18,562 nt of DNA from an uncultured Collinsella sp. Lineage in GTDB: Bacteria > Actinomycetota > Coriobacteriia > Coriobacteriales > Coriobacteriaceae. The stretch spans positions 1 through 18,562 of the forward strand of contig CABUVF010000026.1 of NCBI GenBank assembly GCA_902494945.1. The letters run 5' to 3'. The position numbers were made by a program, and so were the translations under genes. Of this stretch, positions 1-10,200 are shown piece by piece; position 1 is the first letter of the stretch, and each line of letters begins with the position of its first letter. Below the pieces are notes generated by a model. That model made no database searches and had not been told where the DNA came from. It saw only the letters and a program-made list of their open reading frames with translations.

Positions 1-563
1 ACATTGCTGGAATCCTTTCTGTAAAAGGCCTACAACCCATTAATAACCCGCGTCCGTGCGATACGCGAGTTTATTAAGGTTTATATTCTCTTTATCGCTC
101 ATTTTATTCATTTTGAAAACAGTTGAACGGTGAACGGTCGTTTTTACCCGCTCAGCGTAAGGAATCCCAGCTCACGCATGTTTACGTCATCTACGTGCGA
201 CTTTATTTAATTAGAGCAGAGATTAGGCTGGATTATGCAAACTATATCTTTGCTAAACACATAACGGACACTGCAATTATTTACTCGCACTATACGAGAT
301 TCTATGCACTTGCAAGACAAGTATGCACCCCTGCAATAACACGGGGCTTTTCATCCAACAAAAGGGATAGCCAATCGCGCTTCACTTTGCGGCAAGCGAC
401 TGTGAGTTTGCAGTATAGAACTTTACCGTCGGGTATTGCATGAACGCCGTCGACGCCCTCTCGCTCCTGCGCGCCCAGGCAATCGAGAACATCAGCGGCG
501 TCCCCAGTCTTTTTGCATGGCACCGCGCCGGCTCGATGGCTCTGGGACCTAAGCGAATCTTTG
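1..563. other. AT-rich intergenic region with no convincing gene
   Basis: No open reading frame here has a ribosome binding site together with coding-like composition, apart from the short candidate starting at 440. The base composition is clearly more AT-rich than in the surrounding genes. Visible structures are an imperfect inverted repeat at 34-81, a short hairpin at 308-322 (ACTTG/CAAGT), and a CCCC/GGGG stem followed by CTTTT near 327-350 that could be a weak terminator. A 15-base motif at 396-410 recurs in opposite orientation near recR. The longer frames crossing this region (123-443 on + and 595-302 on -) have unremarkable composition and no start signals, so I treat them as chance. 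Confidence 0.6.
34..81. repeat. Imperfect inverted repeat
   Basis: Three paired blocks are arranged symmetrically: AACC (34-37) with GGTT (78-81), TTAATAA (40-46) with TTATTAA (71-77), and CGCGT (49-53) with ACGCG (63-67). Small unpaired bulges separate the blocks and the loop is nine bases. Sixteen base pairs in total could form a cruciform or RNA hairpin. It may be the terminator of a gene left of the window or an operator; no flanking gene tells which. Confidence 0.4.
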
Positions 564-619
564 CTATCTGCCAATTTTTGTACGATTTGGGTCAAATCTA
601 TTTGCCAATTTTTGTATGA
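440..619 (+). pseudogene. Short GC-rich ORF, possible gene remnant (59 codons)
   Basis: An ATG at 440 opens a 59-codon frame closed by TGA at 617-619. Its first ~40 codons use the GC-ending codons typical of the neighbouring real genes (GCC, CTC, CGC, GAG, ATC, GGC), in contrast to the AT-rich surroundings. The predicted peptide begins MNAVDALSLLRAQ. No ribosome binding site precedes the ATG, and its last third runs into the 34-bp repeats that precede the ATPase gene. The family is not recognised. It could be the leftover of a decayed gene, a small expressed protein, or chance; remnant is the preferred reading, held weakly. Confidence 0.25.
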
Positions 620-649
620 TTAGGGGCAAATCTATTTGCCAATTTTTGT
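564..649 (+). repeat. Three 34-bp direct repeats with internal palindromes (putative operator array)
   Basis: Units start at 564, 598 and 632. Each begins CTATYTGCCAATTTTTGT; units 1 and 2 continue with a GATT-GGG-CAAAT segment, and the third is cut short by the gene's Shine-Dalgarno region. The junctions form palindromes: GGCAAAT (625-631) CT ATTTGCC (634-640) is perfect with 7-bp arms, and CAAAT (593-597) CT ATTTG (600-604) is the shorter version at the previous junction. TACGAT (581-586) and TATGAT (615-620) occur at equivalent places and look like -10 hexamers, although no good -35 is seen. The array ends 15 bp before the ATPase start. A repeated-operator promoter for that gene is inferred. 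Confidence 0.7.
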
Positions 650-663
650 CATTGAGGGGTTTT

Positions 664-2025
664 ATGCTACGCCGTAAGGTCACTGACAGGCTTTTGAGCT
701 GGAAGAACAACTCCAATAAAGCGTTGCTTGTTACCGGTGCGCGTCAAATTGGCAAGAGCTATGCGATTCGCGCGTTTGGTAAAGACAACTACGCGTCGTA
801 TTTTGAGGCCAATTTGCTGCTCGATGCCGAGGCAAGAGATGTGCTCATTGGCGCTAAGAACGCCGTTGACTTTATCAACCGCGTTGCCCTTCTTGCGGAT
901 GCACCGCTTGTTGAGGGAGATACGCTTATCTTTGTCGATGAAATACAGGAGTATCCGCAGATCGTCACGCTCATGAAGGCGTTGGTCGAGGACGGGCGCT
1001 TTAGCTATGTCTTCTCGGGGTCTATGCTTGGGACTGAGTTTAAGGGGATCTCTTCTTTCCCGGTGGGGTATGTCGAGCACATTGTTATGCGGCCAATGGA
1101 TTTTGAAGAGTTTTGTTGGGCAAACAGCATCAGCGAGAATGTGCTTGCAGACATCCGCAGCTGCCTTGTCGAGAGGCGTCCCGTCGAAAACTATATTCAT
1201 GAGGCGATGCTCAAAAACTTTAGAGCTTATATCGTTTGCGGCGGCATGCCGGAGGTCGTACAGAACTATATCGATTCGGGTTATTCACTCGTGAGGACGC
1301 GTGAGCTTCAAATTCAGCTGGTCGATCAGTACAAAAGTGATATCTCTAAATATGCATCGACTCGAGCGTTTAACGTTCGCGCGATTTTCGAACAAATTCC
1401 CGTTCAGCTTGAGGCGGAGTCCCATCGCTTTGTTGTTTCATCCCTGGGCGAGGGGGCTCGCCTTCAAAAATACGAGCAGGATTTCCTATGGCTGGTGAAC
1501 GCGGGCGTCGGTTTGATGGTCGCCCAGGTGACGGAGGCCCGGAGTCCTCTTAAGAGGACAGAGAAGGCGACCGCCTTTAAGCTATACGAGTCTGATACAG
1601 GCATGCTCGCATCACGGTATCCCGGCAGCACGGCACGCGCCGTCTACCTTGACATGAAAACCCCCAACCTCGGCGGCCTCTATGAGAACGTGGTCGCACA
1701 GGAACTCGTTGCCCTCGGAGCAGATACGTGGTACTACCAAACGCGTGAGGTCGGTGAAGTCGACTTTGTAATCGAAGGTGCCCGCGGGCATGTTGTCCCA
1801 ATCGAAGTCAAATCGGGCAAGAAAGTTCGAGCCCATGCAGCCCTCGACCGTTTGATGAGTGTGGGCGAGTACAAAATTCCCGAGGCCGTTGTGCTGAGCC
1901 ACGAAAACCTTTGCAAAGAGGGCAAGATCCTTTACGTTCCAATCTATATGACATTCTGTCTCGATGAGTTTATGGAAAAGGACGACCCCAACAACGATTT
2001 CTCGTTTGCACCCATATCTCTCTAG
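664..2025 (+). CDS. AAA ATPase of the AAA_14/DUF4143 type with PD-(D/E)XK-like C-terminus
   Basis: This encodes a 453-residue P-loop ATPase. Residues 25-32 (GARQIGKS) are Walker A, residues 88-93 (LIFVDE) are Walker B with D92/E93, and the FSGS motif near 117-120 fits sensor 1. A CGGMPE motif at 192-197 is typical of the family. The C-terminal part is DUF4143-like. It contains E341, D367 (EVDF) and E381-x-K383 (IEVKSG), the spacing of a PD-(D/E)XK nuclease-like core. Family members are common in gut bacteria and mostly uncharacterised. The start at 664 is preferred because GAGGGG lies at 654-659; the in-frame ATG at 616 would place the 34-bp repeats inside the gene. The gene stands alone between two non-coding regions rich in repeats. 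The family call is firm, the cellular role unknown. Confidence 0.9.
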   Translation: MLRRKVTDRLLSWKNNSNKALLVTGARQIGKSYAIRAFGKDNYASYFEANLLLDAEARDVLIGAKNAVDFINRVALLADAPLVEGDTLIFVDEIQEYPQIVTLMKALVEDGRFSYVFSGSMLGTEFKGISSFPVGYVEHIVMRPMDFEEFCWANSISENVLADIRSCLVERRPVENYIHEAMLKNFRAYIVCGGMPEVVQNYIDSGYSLVRTRELQIQLVDQYKSDISKYASTRAFNVRAIFEQIPVQLEAESHRFVVSSLGEGARLQKYEQDFLWLVNAGVGLMVAQVTEARSPLKRTEKATAFKLYESDTGMLASRYPGSTARAVYLDMKTPNLGGLYENVVAQELVALGADTWYYQTREVGEVDFVIEGARGHVVPIEVKSGKKVRAHAALDRLMSVGEYKIPEAVVLSHENLCKEGKILYVPIYMTFCLDEFMEKDDPNNDFSFAPISL

Positions 2026-2040
2026 GTCATCTGAGTCCGC

Positions 2041-2265
2041 AAGCCAGCCCCCACGCCCAAAGTACTGCGCCTTTCGCGCCAAAGGCGCGAAACAGCAAGG
2101 GGATAGAAGGCAGCGACAACCAACTCCCCCACTATGCCCAAAGTGCTGCGATGTTTCGCGCAAAGCGCGAAACAGCACTGAGGCAGCAGAAGGCCACAAT
2201 CAGCTAGCCCTCCATGCCCAAAGTGGCGCGTGGTTTCGCGGCCACGCCGCGAAACAGCGACCGGG
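2041..2265. repeat. Three ~80-bp tandem repeats, each carrying a conserved hairpin
   Basis: The phrase GCCCAAAGT marks each unit and starts at 2055, 2136 and 2216, giving periods of 81 and 80 bp. Downstream of it in each unit is a strong hairpin: TTTCGCGCC/GGCGCGAAA (2072-2080 with 2084-2092), GTTTCGCGC/GCGCGAAAC (2153-2161 with 2165-2173) and GTTTCGCGGC/GCCGCGAAAC (2233-2242 with 2246-2255). All three have 3-nt loops and are followed by ACAGC or AACAGC. The stems differ in sequence while pairing is retained. No open frame with coding character runs through them. They lie in the convergent gap between the ATPase and nifJ genes. Confidence 0.85.
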
Positions 2266-2325
2266 ACAAGGCACCCCCACAGCCACGTCCTTCATTCAGC
2301 CCCACAATCCGAGGACGTAGTCGTA

Positions 2326-2450
2326 GCAGGATCTGAGGGCTAACCTTCGCGGACACTCCGCAGGACGAAAGAACCCCCGCCGCACGCAGTGCGCAGCGGG
2401 GGTTCTTTCATGTCCGAGGACGTCCGCGAAGGTTAGCCCTCAGATCCTGC
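2326..2450. terminator. 125-nt nested palindrome, probable bidirectional terminator
   Basis: An outer perfect 29-bp inverted repeat (2326-2354 with 2422-2450) encloses an inner perfect 14-bp stem (2367-2380 with 2396-2409). Inside that is a 5-bp stem (CGCAC 2381-2385, GTGCG 2389-2393) with a GCA loop. The inner stem has the look of a factor-independent terminator: it is GC-rich at the tip and A-rich/T-rich at its base (GAAAGAA and TTCTTTC) on both strands. It sits between two convergent genes and ends 11 bp from the nifJ stop codon. The outer arms are longer than a terminator requires. Confidence 0.75.
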
Positions 2451-2460
2451 GGTGGGAGAC

Positions 2461-6000
<3,540 letters not shown>

Positions 6001-6360
6001 ATACCCCTCTCCTCTCATATAGGTATACAGGCCCCGGCGATCGCCGGGATGTTGGCGTGATGGGATTTTCGCTGTTGCTTCCAATCATCTGGCAGGCAGG
6101 CTCAGCAGCAGGTACGTGGCGTGGAGAGAAGACATGCCGAGGCGAGGGGCAACTGATGCGCCCCACAGACCCGACCGCCCGTCTTGCACATGACCGAGCG
6201 CCGCAAAGGCCGCATGCCGGATGCTCCCGGGCACGCCCCGGCGATGGGAAGCGCCCGCAACGGAAATCCGCGTGCGGGTTTATTGTACCCCGCCGTCAAG
6301 TGTAATTTCGGCAAATATAGGCGGGCGGTAAAGGTTTACCTCGGGTGACTGCCGGGAGCA
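6001..6360 (-). promoter_or_regulatory. nifJ promoter region and long leader
   Basis: About 360 bp separate the upstream terminator from the nifJ start. On the - strand a TACAAT hexamer (6287-6282) fits a -10 box. TTGACG (6299-6294) is close by, but only 6 bp away, so the -35 is unclear. If TACAAT is used, the transcript would have a leader of roughly 270 nt, long enough to be regulatory. GGTAAA/TTTACC (6327-6332 with 6335-6340) is a small palindrome upstream of the presumed promoter. I recognise no known riboswitch class here. No coding-like frame is present. Confidence 0.4.
6033..6048. repeat. Perfect 16-bp palindrome CCCGGCGATCGCCGGG
   Basis: The two 8-bp halves are exact reverse complements with no spacer. 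It lies 32 bp upstream of the nifJ ATG, inside the presumed leader. As DNA it could be a dimeric-regulator site; as RNA it could only fold with a loop taken from its centre. Which of these applies cannot be decided from sequence. Confidence 0.6.
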
Positions 6361-6391
6361 AAATGATCCCTTGGGGACGGAGGGACCATTT
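6361..6391 (-). terminator. Terminator of the FHA/kinase operon
   Basis: On the - strand, just after the stop of the FHA gene, 11 bp (6391-6381 with 6371-6361) pair with one G-U wobble around a 9-nt loop. The 3' arm ends in ATTTT before GCTCCC. This fits a factor-independent terminator with a short U-tract and separates the operon from nifJ. Confidence 0.55.
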
Positions 6392-6402
6392 GGCGGGACT
6401 GG

Positions 6403-7341
6403 CTAGAGGGCACCGAAGAGGATGGCGTAGGTAGTGGATTCGCCGAGCTTGAGCTCGTCGCCGGGATTGAGTTGGGCGGAACGGCCGGGCTCGACCTGAA
6501 TGCAGACGCGCGTGGCCCCGTTTACCACCACGGTTCCGTTGGTGGACGACAAGTCCTCGACGTGCCAGATATTTTGAGCATCGCACCAGATATGGGCATG
6601 GCGGGCCGAGACATCGTCGCCGACGTCGGTAATATCGCCCTCACCAGTGGCCAGCGCGCCAATCTCAACACCCTGCTCACTCGGCTGAATCCAGCGCGGG
6701 GCGCTCACGACAAAACTGTTTTGCACGCGCAGCAAGCCCAAGGGGTGCGCCGGGGCGGGTTCGCGCTCGCCTGCGGTCATCGACATGCCAAGCGAACGCG
6801 GCGTGGAGGTGCCTCCGCCACAGGTCGCGTGCGCGTAGTCGATGGCATAGTTCACCGAGGACCGCACATCCGCTGAACAACCGACGGCGACAAACAGCAC
6901 CAGCACGGCCTCGGCGCGCTCGGCGGGCATGAGTTCCGCCGCCTGGGACAGGCGATCGAGCGCGTTGCGATAGAGATTCGTGTCCTGGTGACACTCTTCG
7001 AGCGCGCGTACCATTGGTTCACCTGCAGGGCCGCACACCATATTGATCACAGCCGTGGAGTCCATGGGATTGCGCTGGCGCAGGGCCAGTTGCGACATAA
7101 TACGCGCAGCCGAGGTACCGTATTCGGCAAAGTAGCGCTGCTGAAGCGTGCCGACCGGCGCGCGAACGATAAAGCGGGAAACCCAAGAGCGATCGGCGGC
7201 CCGGCTCTGCGGGCTGCGGCCGTCGGCGAGCGGACGGGACGAAAGCACCAAGCCGCACAGCTCGATATGGCTCAGATGCGCCGCGCGCTTAAAGATGTCA
7301 AACATGGCCCCGCATGGGGTGAGCTCAACTTGAGATGCCAT
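6403..7341 (-). CDS. FHA-domain protein, third gene of a kinase operon
   Basis: The 312-residue protein has a C-terminal forkhead-associated domain of about residues 205-310. It is recognised by SARHAH (245-250, the conserved S and RH) and DLSSTNGT (263-270, the S-TNG core). FHA domains bind phosphothreonine peptides, so the adjacent Ser/Thr kinase is the natural partner. Residues 1-200 form a soluble, mostly helical-looking region with several cysteines that I cannot assign to a family. No membrane helix or signal peptide is seen, so it should be cytoplasmic. The start at 7341 lies three bases after the kinase stop codon, with AGGAGG eight bases upstream inside the end of the kinase gene. 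This indicates translational coupling. Confidence 0.88.
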   Translation of the reverse strand: MASQVELTPCGAMFDIFKRAAHLSHIELCGLVLSSRPLADGRSPQSRAADRSWVSRFIVRAPVGTLQQRYFAEYGTSAARIMSQLALRQRNPMDSTAVINMVCGPAGEPMVRALEECHQDTNLYRNALDRLSQAAELMPAERAEAVLVLFVAVGCSADVRSSVNYAIDYAHATCGGGTSTPRSLGMSMTAGEREPAPAHPLGLLRVQNSFVVSAPRWIQPSEQGVEIGALATGEGDITDVGDDVSARHAHIWCDAQNIWHVEDLSSTNGTVVVNGATRVCIQVEPGRSAQLNPGDELKLGESTTYAILFGAL

Positions 7342-7344
7342 GAC

Positions 7345-9189
7345 CTAGGCCTCCTTGGTCGTAGAAATAGAATCGGACGATACTTCGACAGGTCCGCCAA
7401 AAGTACGGGCAGCTGCGGCTCCACCGGCAAGCGGAGTCGCCATCTGGACTTTTGTGCGTCGCGGTGCCGAAACGGGAAGTTCAAAGGCAAAGCCCATCGC
7501 AAGCAAAAACCACGTAAGCGTATAGGTTGCAACCAGAGCGGCAACAAGGCCGCCCATCACGGCGCGTTGGGAAAATACGCTACATGCAGCCACAACCAGC
7601 ACCGGAACCTCGCAGGCAGAAAGCGCAAGCACACCCTGCAGGAAGCCCGAGCGCCGATTGCGCGCAAGTGCCCCCGCGACAACGCCGGCTATGCCTGGCA
7701 GCGCCAACGCCAGTGCGGCAATAATACCCGGTATCGACCCAGACCACACGAGCGATCCCAAAGTCGCCGTCACGCGAGCGCCCGACGCCAGCAGCGCGGC
7801 CGAAACCACGACCACAGCCCAAACCACGCCACAGACGACCGTCGCGCCGACCATCAGCGCGCGACGAACCGCGCGGCCAGACGCATCCATGGGGCACGGC
7901 GTGAGCGGCTCGCCGCGGAGCGAACGACCGACATTTTGCGCATAGTGTTCACAAAACGCCGAGAGCGCCGCCTCGACCGCCGCCGGCTCGGGACGATCTT
8001 TTTGATGGCTGGACAGACAGGCCATCACCACGTTGAACAGCTGGGCATCGACAAACGCCAGCGCATCGCGTAGCTCCTCGGAATCCGGCTCAAGCCCCAG
8101 CTGCTGGGCCTGCTCGGCCGCAGCGAGCGCCACATCGGGCTCACGACGAAGCAGCTGAGTCAAATCGCAACCGGGCGCATGGGCACCAATGGGATAGTCG
8201 GGCAGCGTGTCCATCTTGAGACGGTAGGGGCTGGCGATGTCGCGCGTCTTTTTGCGCGAACCCGAGGTGCCCGAAGTGCTCGGCGCGGCTTCGTATGGCG
8301 CGGCGCCGGCAATGAGCTCGTAAACCGTGCTTGCTGCGGCATAGACGTCGATCGCCGGCGACATACGCAAAGCGCGCAGGTCGGGAATATCGTCGGTGAG
8401 CATCTCGGGCGGAGCGTAGGCCACCGTCGCGCGACGCAGCGTGGCATAGCGCTCCGTAAACGACGCCTTGCCGCCGGTACCGGCCACGGCCGACGCAGGC
8501 TCGAGCGCCAGCGACGAGCCAAAGTCGATCAGGCACAGGTCAAAGGTGCCCTCGGCAAGCTGCCGGTCAAGCGGTAGACGCGCCGTACGCACCATAATAT
8601 TAGCGGGCGAGATATCGCGATGGACAAAGCCCTCCCCCACCAGGCTCATGCGGCAGAGCAGGTCGAACAGGTCGCGCCCCAAGCGCGCCGCCACAAGCGG
8701 CGACAGGCGGCCGGCATCGTCCACGGCAAAGCGCGAGCGCAAGCGGGCGAGCGTCTCGCCCTCGACCCATTCCATGACAATTGCAGGCACACCGTCAACC
8801 TCGCCCCAGCCATAGAGGCGGGGAAAGCCCTTAAGGCCCGAAAGGGCACGATGGCATTCATATTCCTCGCGAAACGCCGCTTTGAACTTGGCGACCAGCG
8901 CCTCATGGGCGGCATCGTCGTCAAACTCATCGCGCGTCGGCAAGATGAGCTGTTTGAGTGCTACGGCCTCGCCTTGGGCGTTGACGGCACGCGTCACGCG
9001 GCCGATACCGCCACGGCGCATGGTGGCATCGTCGGCAAACAGCATCGTAAAACGACGCAGATAGGCAGGCAGTTCGTCCTGACCGAGCGCAATGGCCGGC
9101 TCAAACCCGTCGACACGCGCCAGGCGCAGGCCGACCATGGGATCGCGACCGAGCGATTGCGGTGTGGTGGATGCAAGATCGGTCATCAT
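7345..9189 (-). CDS. Membrane-anchored Ser/Thr protein kinase
   Basis: This is a 614-residue Hanks-type kinase with an intact catalytic set. It has a glycine loop GGIGRV (60-65), a VALK lysine (K79), the catalytic loop HRD with D192 and N197 (HRDISPANI), DFG at 222-224, an APPE motif at 259-262 and an F-helix aspartate (D281). After a charged, disordered stretch come four hydrophobic segments at about 446-470, 484-509, 516-540 and 552-571. A cytoplasmic tail rich in Ser/Thr/Ala follows and may be an autophosphorylation site. No PASTA or other extracellular sensor domain is present, so sensing would have to come from a partner. The start overlaps the preceding stop as ATGATG (9189 or 9186). 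It lies between the anchored-protein gene and the FHA gene. Confidence 0.93.
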   Translation of the reverse strand: MMTDLASTTPQSLGRDPMVGLRLARVDGFEPAIALGQDELPAYLRRFTMLFADDATMRRGGIGRVTRAVNAQGEAVALKQLILPTRDEFDDDAAHEALVAKFKAAFREEYECHRALSGLKGFPRLYGWGEVDGVPAIVMEWVEGETLARLRSRFAVDDAGRLSPLVAARLGRDLFDLLCRMSLVGEGFVHRDISPANIMVRTARLPLDRQLAEGTFDLCLIDFGSSLALEPASAVAGTGGKASFTERYATLRRATVAYAPPEMLTDDIPDLRALRMSPAIDVYAAASTVYELIAGAAPYEAAPSTSGTSGSRKKTRDIASPYRLKMDTLPDYPIGAHAPGCDLTQLLRREPDVALAAAEQAQQLGLEPDSEELRDALAFVDAQLFNVVMACLSSHQKDRPEPAAVEAALSAFCEHYAQNVGRSLRGEPLTPCPMDASGRAVRRALMVGATVVCGVVWAVVVVSAALLASGARVTATLGSLVWSGSIPGIIAALALALPGIAGVVAGALARNRRSGFLQGVLALSACEVPVLVVAACSVFSQRAVMGGLVAALVATYTLTWFLLAMGFAFELPVSAPRRTKVQMATPLAGGAAAARTFGGPVEVSSDSISTTKEA

Positions 9190-10091
9190 AGGGCAAGCGC
9201 CGCCACGTTATTGTTGAAGTTACCGAGCGCGACGTCATCATCGCCGTAATGGCCGACCCATTGACATAGGTTGGTGTAACAGCCCCACAGATTGGCATAC
9301 TGCTGATACCACTTTGACCGGGGCGAGAATGTCTGACGACCGAACTCGGCTCGAATGACAAACATCTCCCCGACCAGGCTGTCGCACGGCCTGGGATCTC
9401 CCGTAGAGTTATAGGTCGAAACCACGTCATTGGCACGAGAAACATAGCCGTCGAGCATGTTGCACTTGGTCACAAGCCAACGGTGAATGCTCTCTTCCTC
9501 AGCAGCGGAAAGGCCACCGGAGTTTGCATCGTTGTCAGTGTTGCCGCCCGTCGAGCCGCCGTTTCCAGACCCTCCGGCAGAGGAACCCGACCCAGAGCCG
9601 CCGCCCGAACTCGACGAATCCGAGCCGGAGCCAGAAGTATCCGAGCTACCGGGCTTTCCGGACTGCTGGGCGTCCTGCTCCTTCTGCTGCTCGACCTTAT
9701 TCACCGTTGCCGCCACGCTATTGTTGGACAACCGATCGATGATCTTGGTGTTGGTGAGCACGATGGTTTTGCCATTGGCAAGCGTGACTTCGTTGTCCGG
9801 GGCCTCGGCGCCGTCCGCGTCGTCGGCGCCAAACACAATATGCGCGACCACACTTGCCCAAGCATATCCAGTCGTGGTGCCCAGATCACTTTTGACCTCA
9901 TGCCCCACGCGCGGTTCGCGTGCGGCATGTGCCTGCATCATGGACGGCACGGTCATGCCATAGGCAGAAACGCCAGCTATGACCAGCACCAGCGAGCAAG
10001 ACAGCAGTGCGTACGCCCGCGGCGCCAAGCCCAGTCGGCGTCGCATGCGCACCGCGGTGCCGCGCTTTGTCTGAGTGCCACCGGGCCGCAT
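9186..10091 (-). CDS. Anchored extracytoplasmic protein with Ser/Gly linker, first gene of the kinase operon
   Basis: The 301-residue protein has an Arg-rich N-terminus and one membrane segment (about 25-48), which fits a signal anchor with the rest outside. A region of about 95 residues follows, then a Ser/Gly/Asn low-complexity linker (about 144-193). The C-terminal domain of about 110 residues holds four cysteines (210, 236, 271, 276) and several Trp/Tyr. No family is recognised; the cysteines could form disulfides. The start at 10091 is chosen because GGAGGA lies six bases upstream (10103-10098). An in-frame ATG near 10148 would put a terminator-like hairpin inside the gene. It overlaps the kinase gene by 4 bp and may be its sensor or substrate (inference). 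Confidence 0.8.
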   Translation of the reverse strand: MRPGGTQTKRGTAVRMRRRLGLAPRAYALLSCSLVLVIAGVSAYGMTVPSMMQAHAAREPRVGHEVKSDLGTTTGYAWASVVAHIVFGADDADGAEAPDNEVTLANGKTIVLTNTKIIDRLSNNSVAATVNKVEQQKEQDAQQSGKPGSSDTSGSGSDSSSSGGGSGSGSSAGGSGNGGSTGGNTDNDANSGGLSAAEEESIHRWLVTKCNMLDGYVSRANDVVSTYNSTGDPRPCDSLVGEMFVIRAEFGRQTFSPRSKWYQQYANLWGCYTNLCQWVGHYGDDDVALGNFNNNVAALAL

Positions 10092-10103
10092 GCGTTCTCC
10101 TCC

Positions 10104-10131
10104 AACAAAAACACGCCGCTCAGAAGCGGCG
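10104..10131 (-). terminator. Terminator-like hairpin in the leader of the kinase operon
   Basis: On the - strand a 7-bp stem (CGCCGCT/AGCGGCG, 10131-10125 with 10120-10114) with a TCTG loop is followed by TGTTTTTGTT. The shape is that of a factor-independent terminator. It lies between the presumed promoter near 10156-10184 and the ribosome binding site of the first operon gene, so it may act as an attenuator. It could instead simply end transcripts coming from recR. Confidence 0.55.
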
Positions 10132-10155
10132 CATTCATTCAAATCCATATTTGAG

Positions 10156-10184
10156 TGTATCAGCGAACCCAAAAGGTTGCGCAA
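10156..10184 (-). promoter_or_regulatory. Candidate promoter of the kinase operon
   Basis: On the - strand TTGCGC (10184-10179) and GATACA (10161-10156) are separated by 17 bp, a plausible sigma-70-like pair. The -35 lies inside a perfect 10-bp palindrome GTTGCGCAAC (10176-10185), which could be a regulator site. This is pattern-based only. Confidence 0.4.
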
Positions 10185-10200
10185 CGAATGGGCAAATTAA

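Noticed and set aside
123..595. Frames 123-443 (+) and 595-302 (-) as genes in the left spacer
   Set aside because: Neither has a ribosome binding site or host-like codon use over its length, and they overlap in opposite directions.
564..649. CRISPR-like array before the ATPase
   Set aside because: The 34-bp units are contiguous and similar along their full length, without variable spacers.
2041..2265. CRISPR array or tandem coding repeat
   Set aside because: There are only three units of ~80 bp with hairpins and no uniform repeat/spacer pattern. No cas genes are nearby and no coding frame is maintained.
2321..2455. Calling the nested palindrome a transposable MITE outright
   Set aside because: The bases flanking the 29-bp arms (TCGTA and GGTGG) are not a target-site duplication and no second copy lies in the window, so it is listed as a terminator with MITE as a possibility only.
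6200..6300. Fluoride-riboswitch-like string GGCGATGGGAAGCGCC on the + strand
   Set aside because: Only the opening GGCGATGG resembles the motif; the rest of the consensus is missing and no + strand gene follows.
6988..8073. A 361-codon + strand frame opposite the FHA and kinase genes
   Set aside because: It is Arg/His/Gln-rich, shows no domain, and lies antisense to a kinase with intact motifs. It is a shadow of GC-rich coding DNA.
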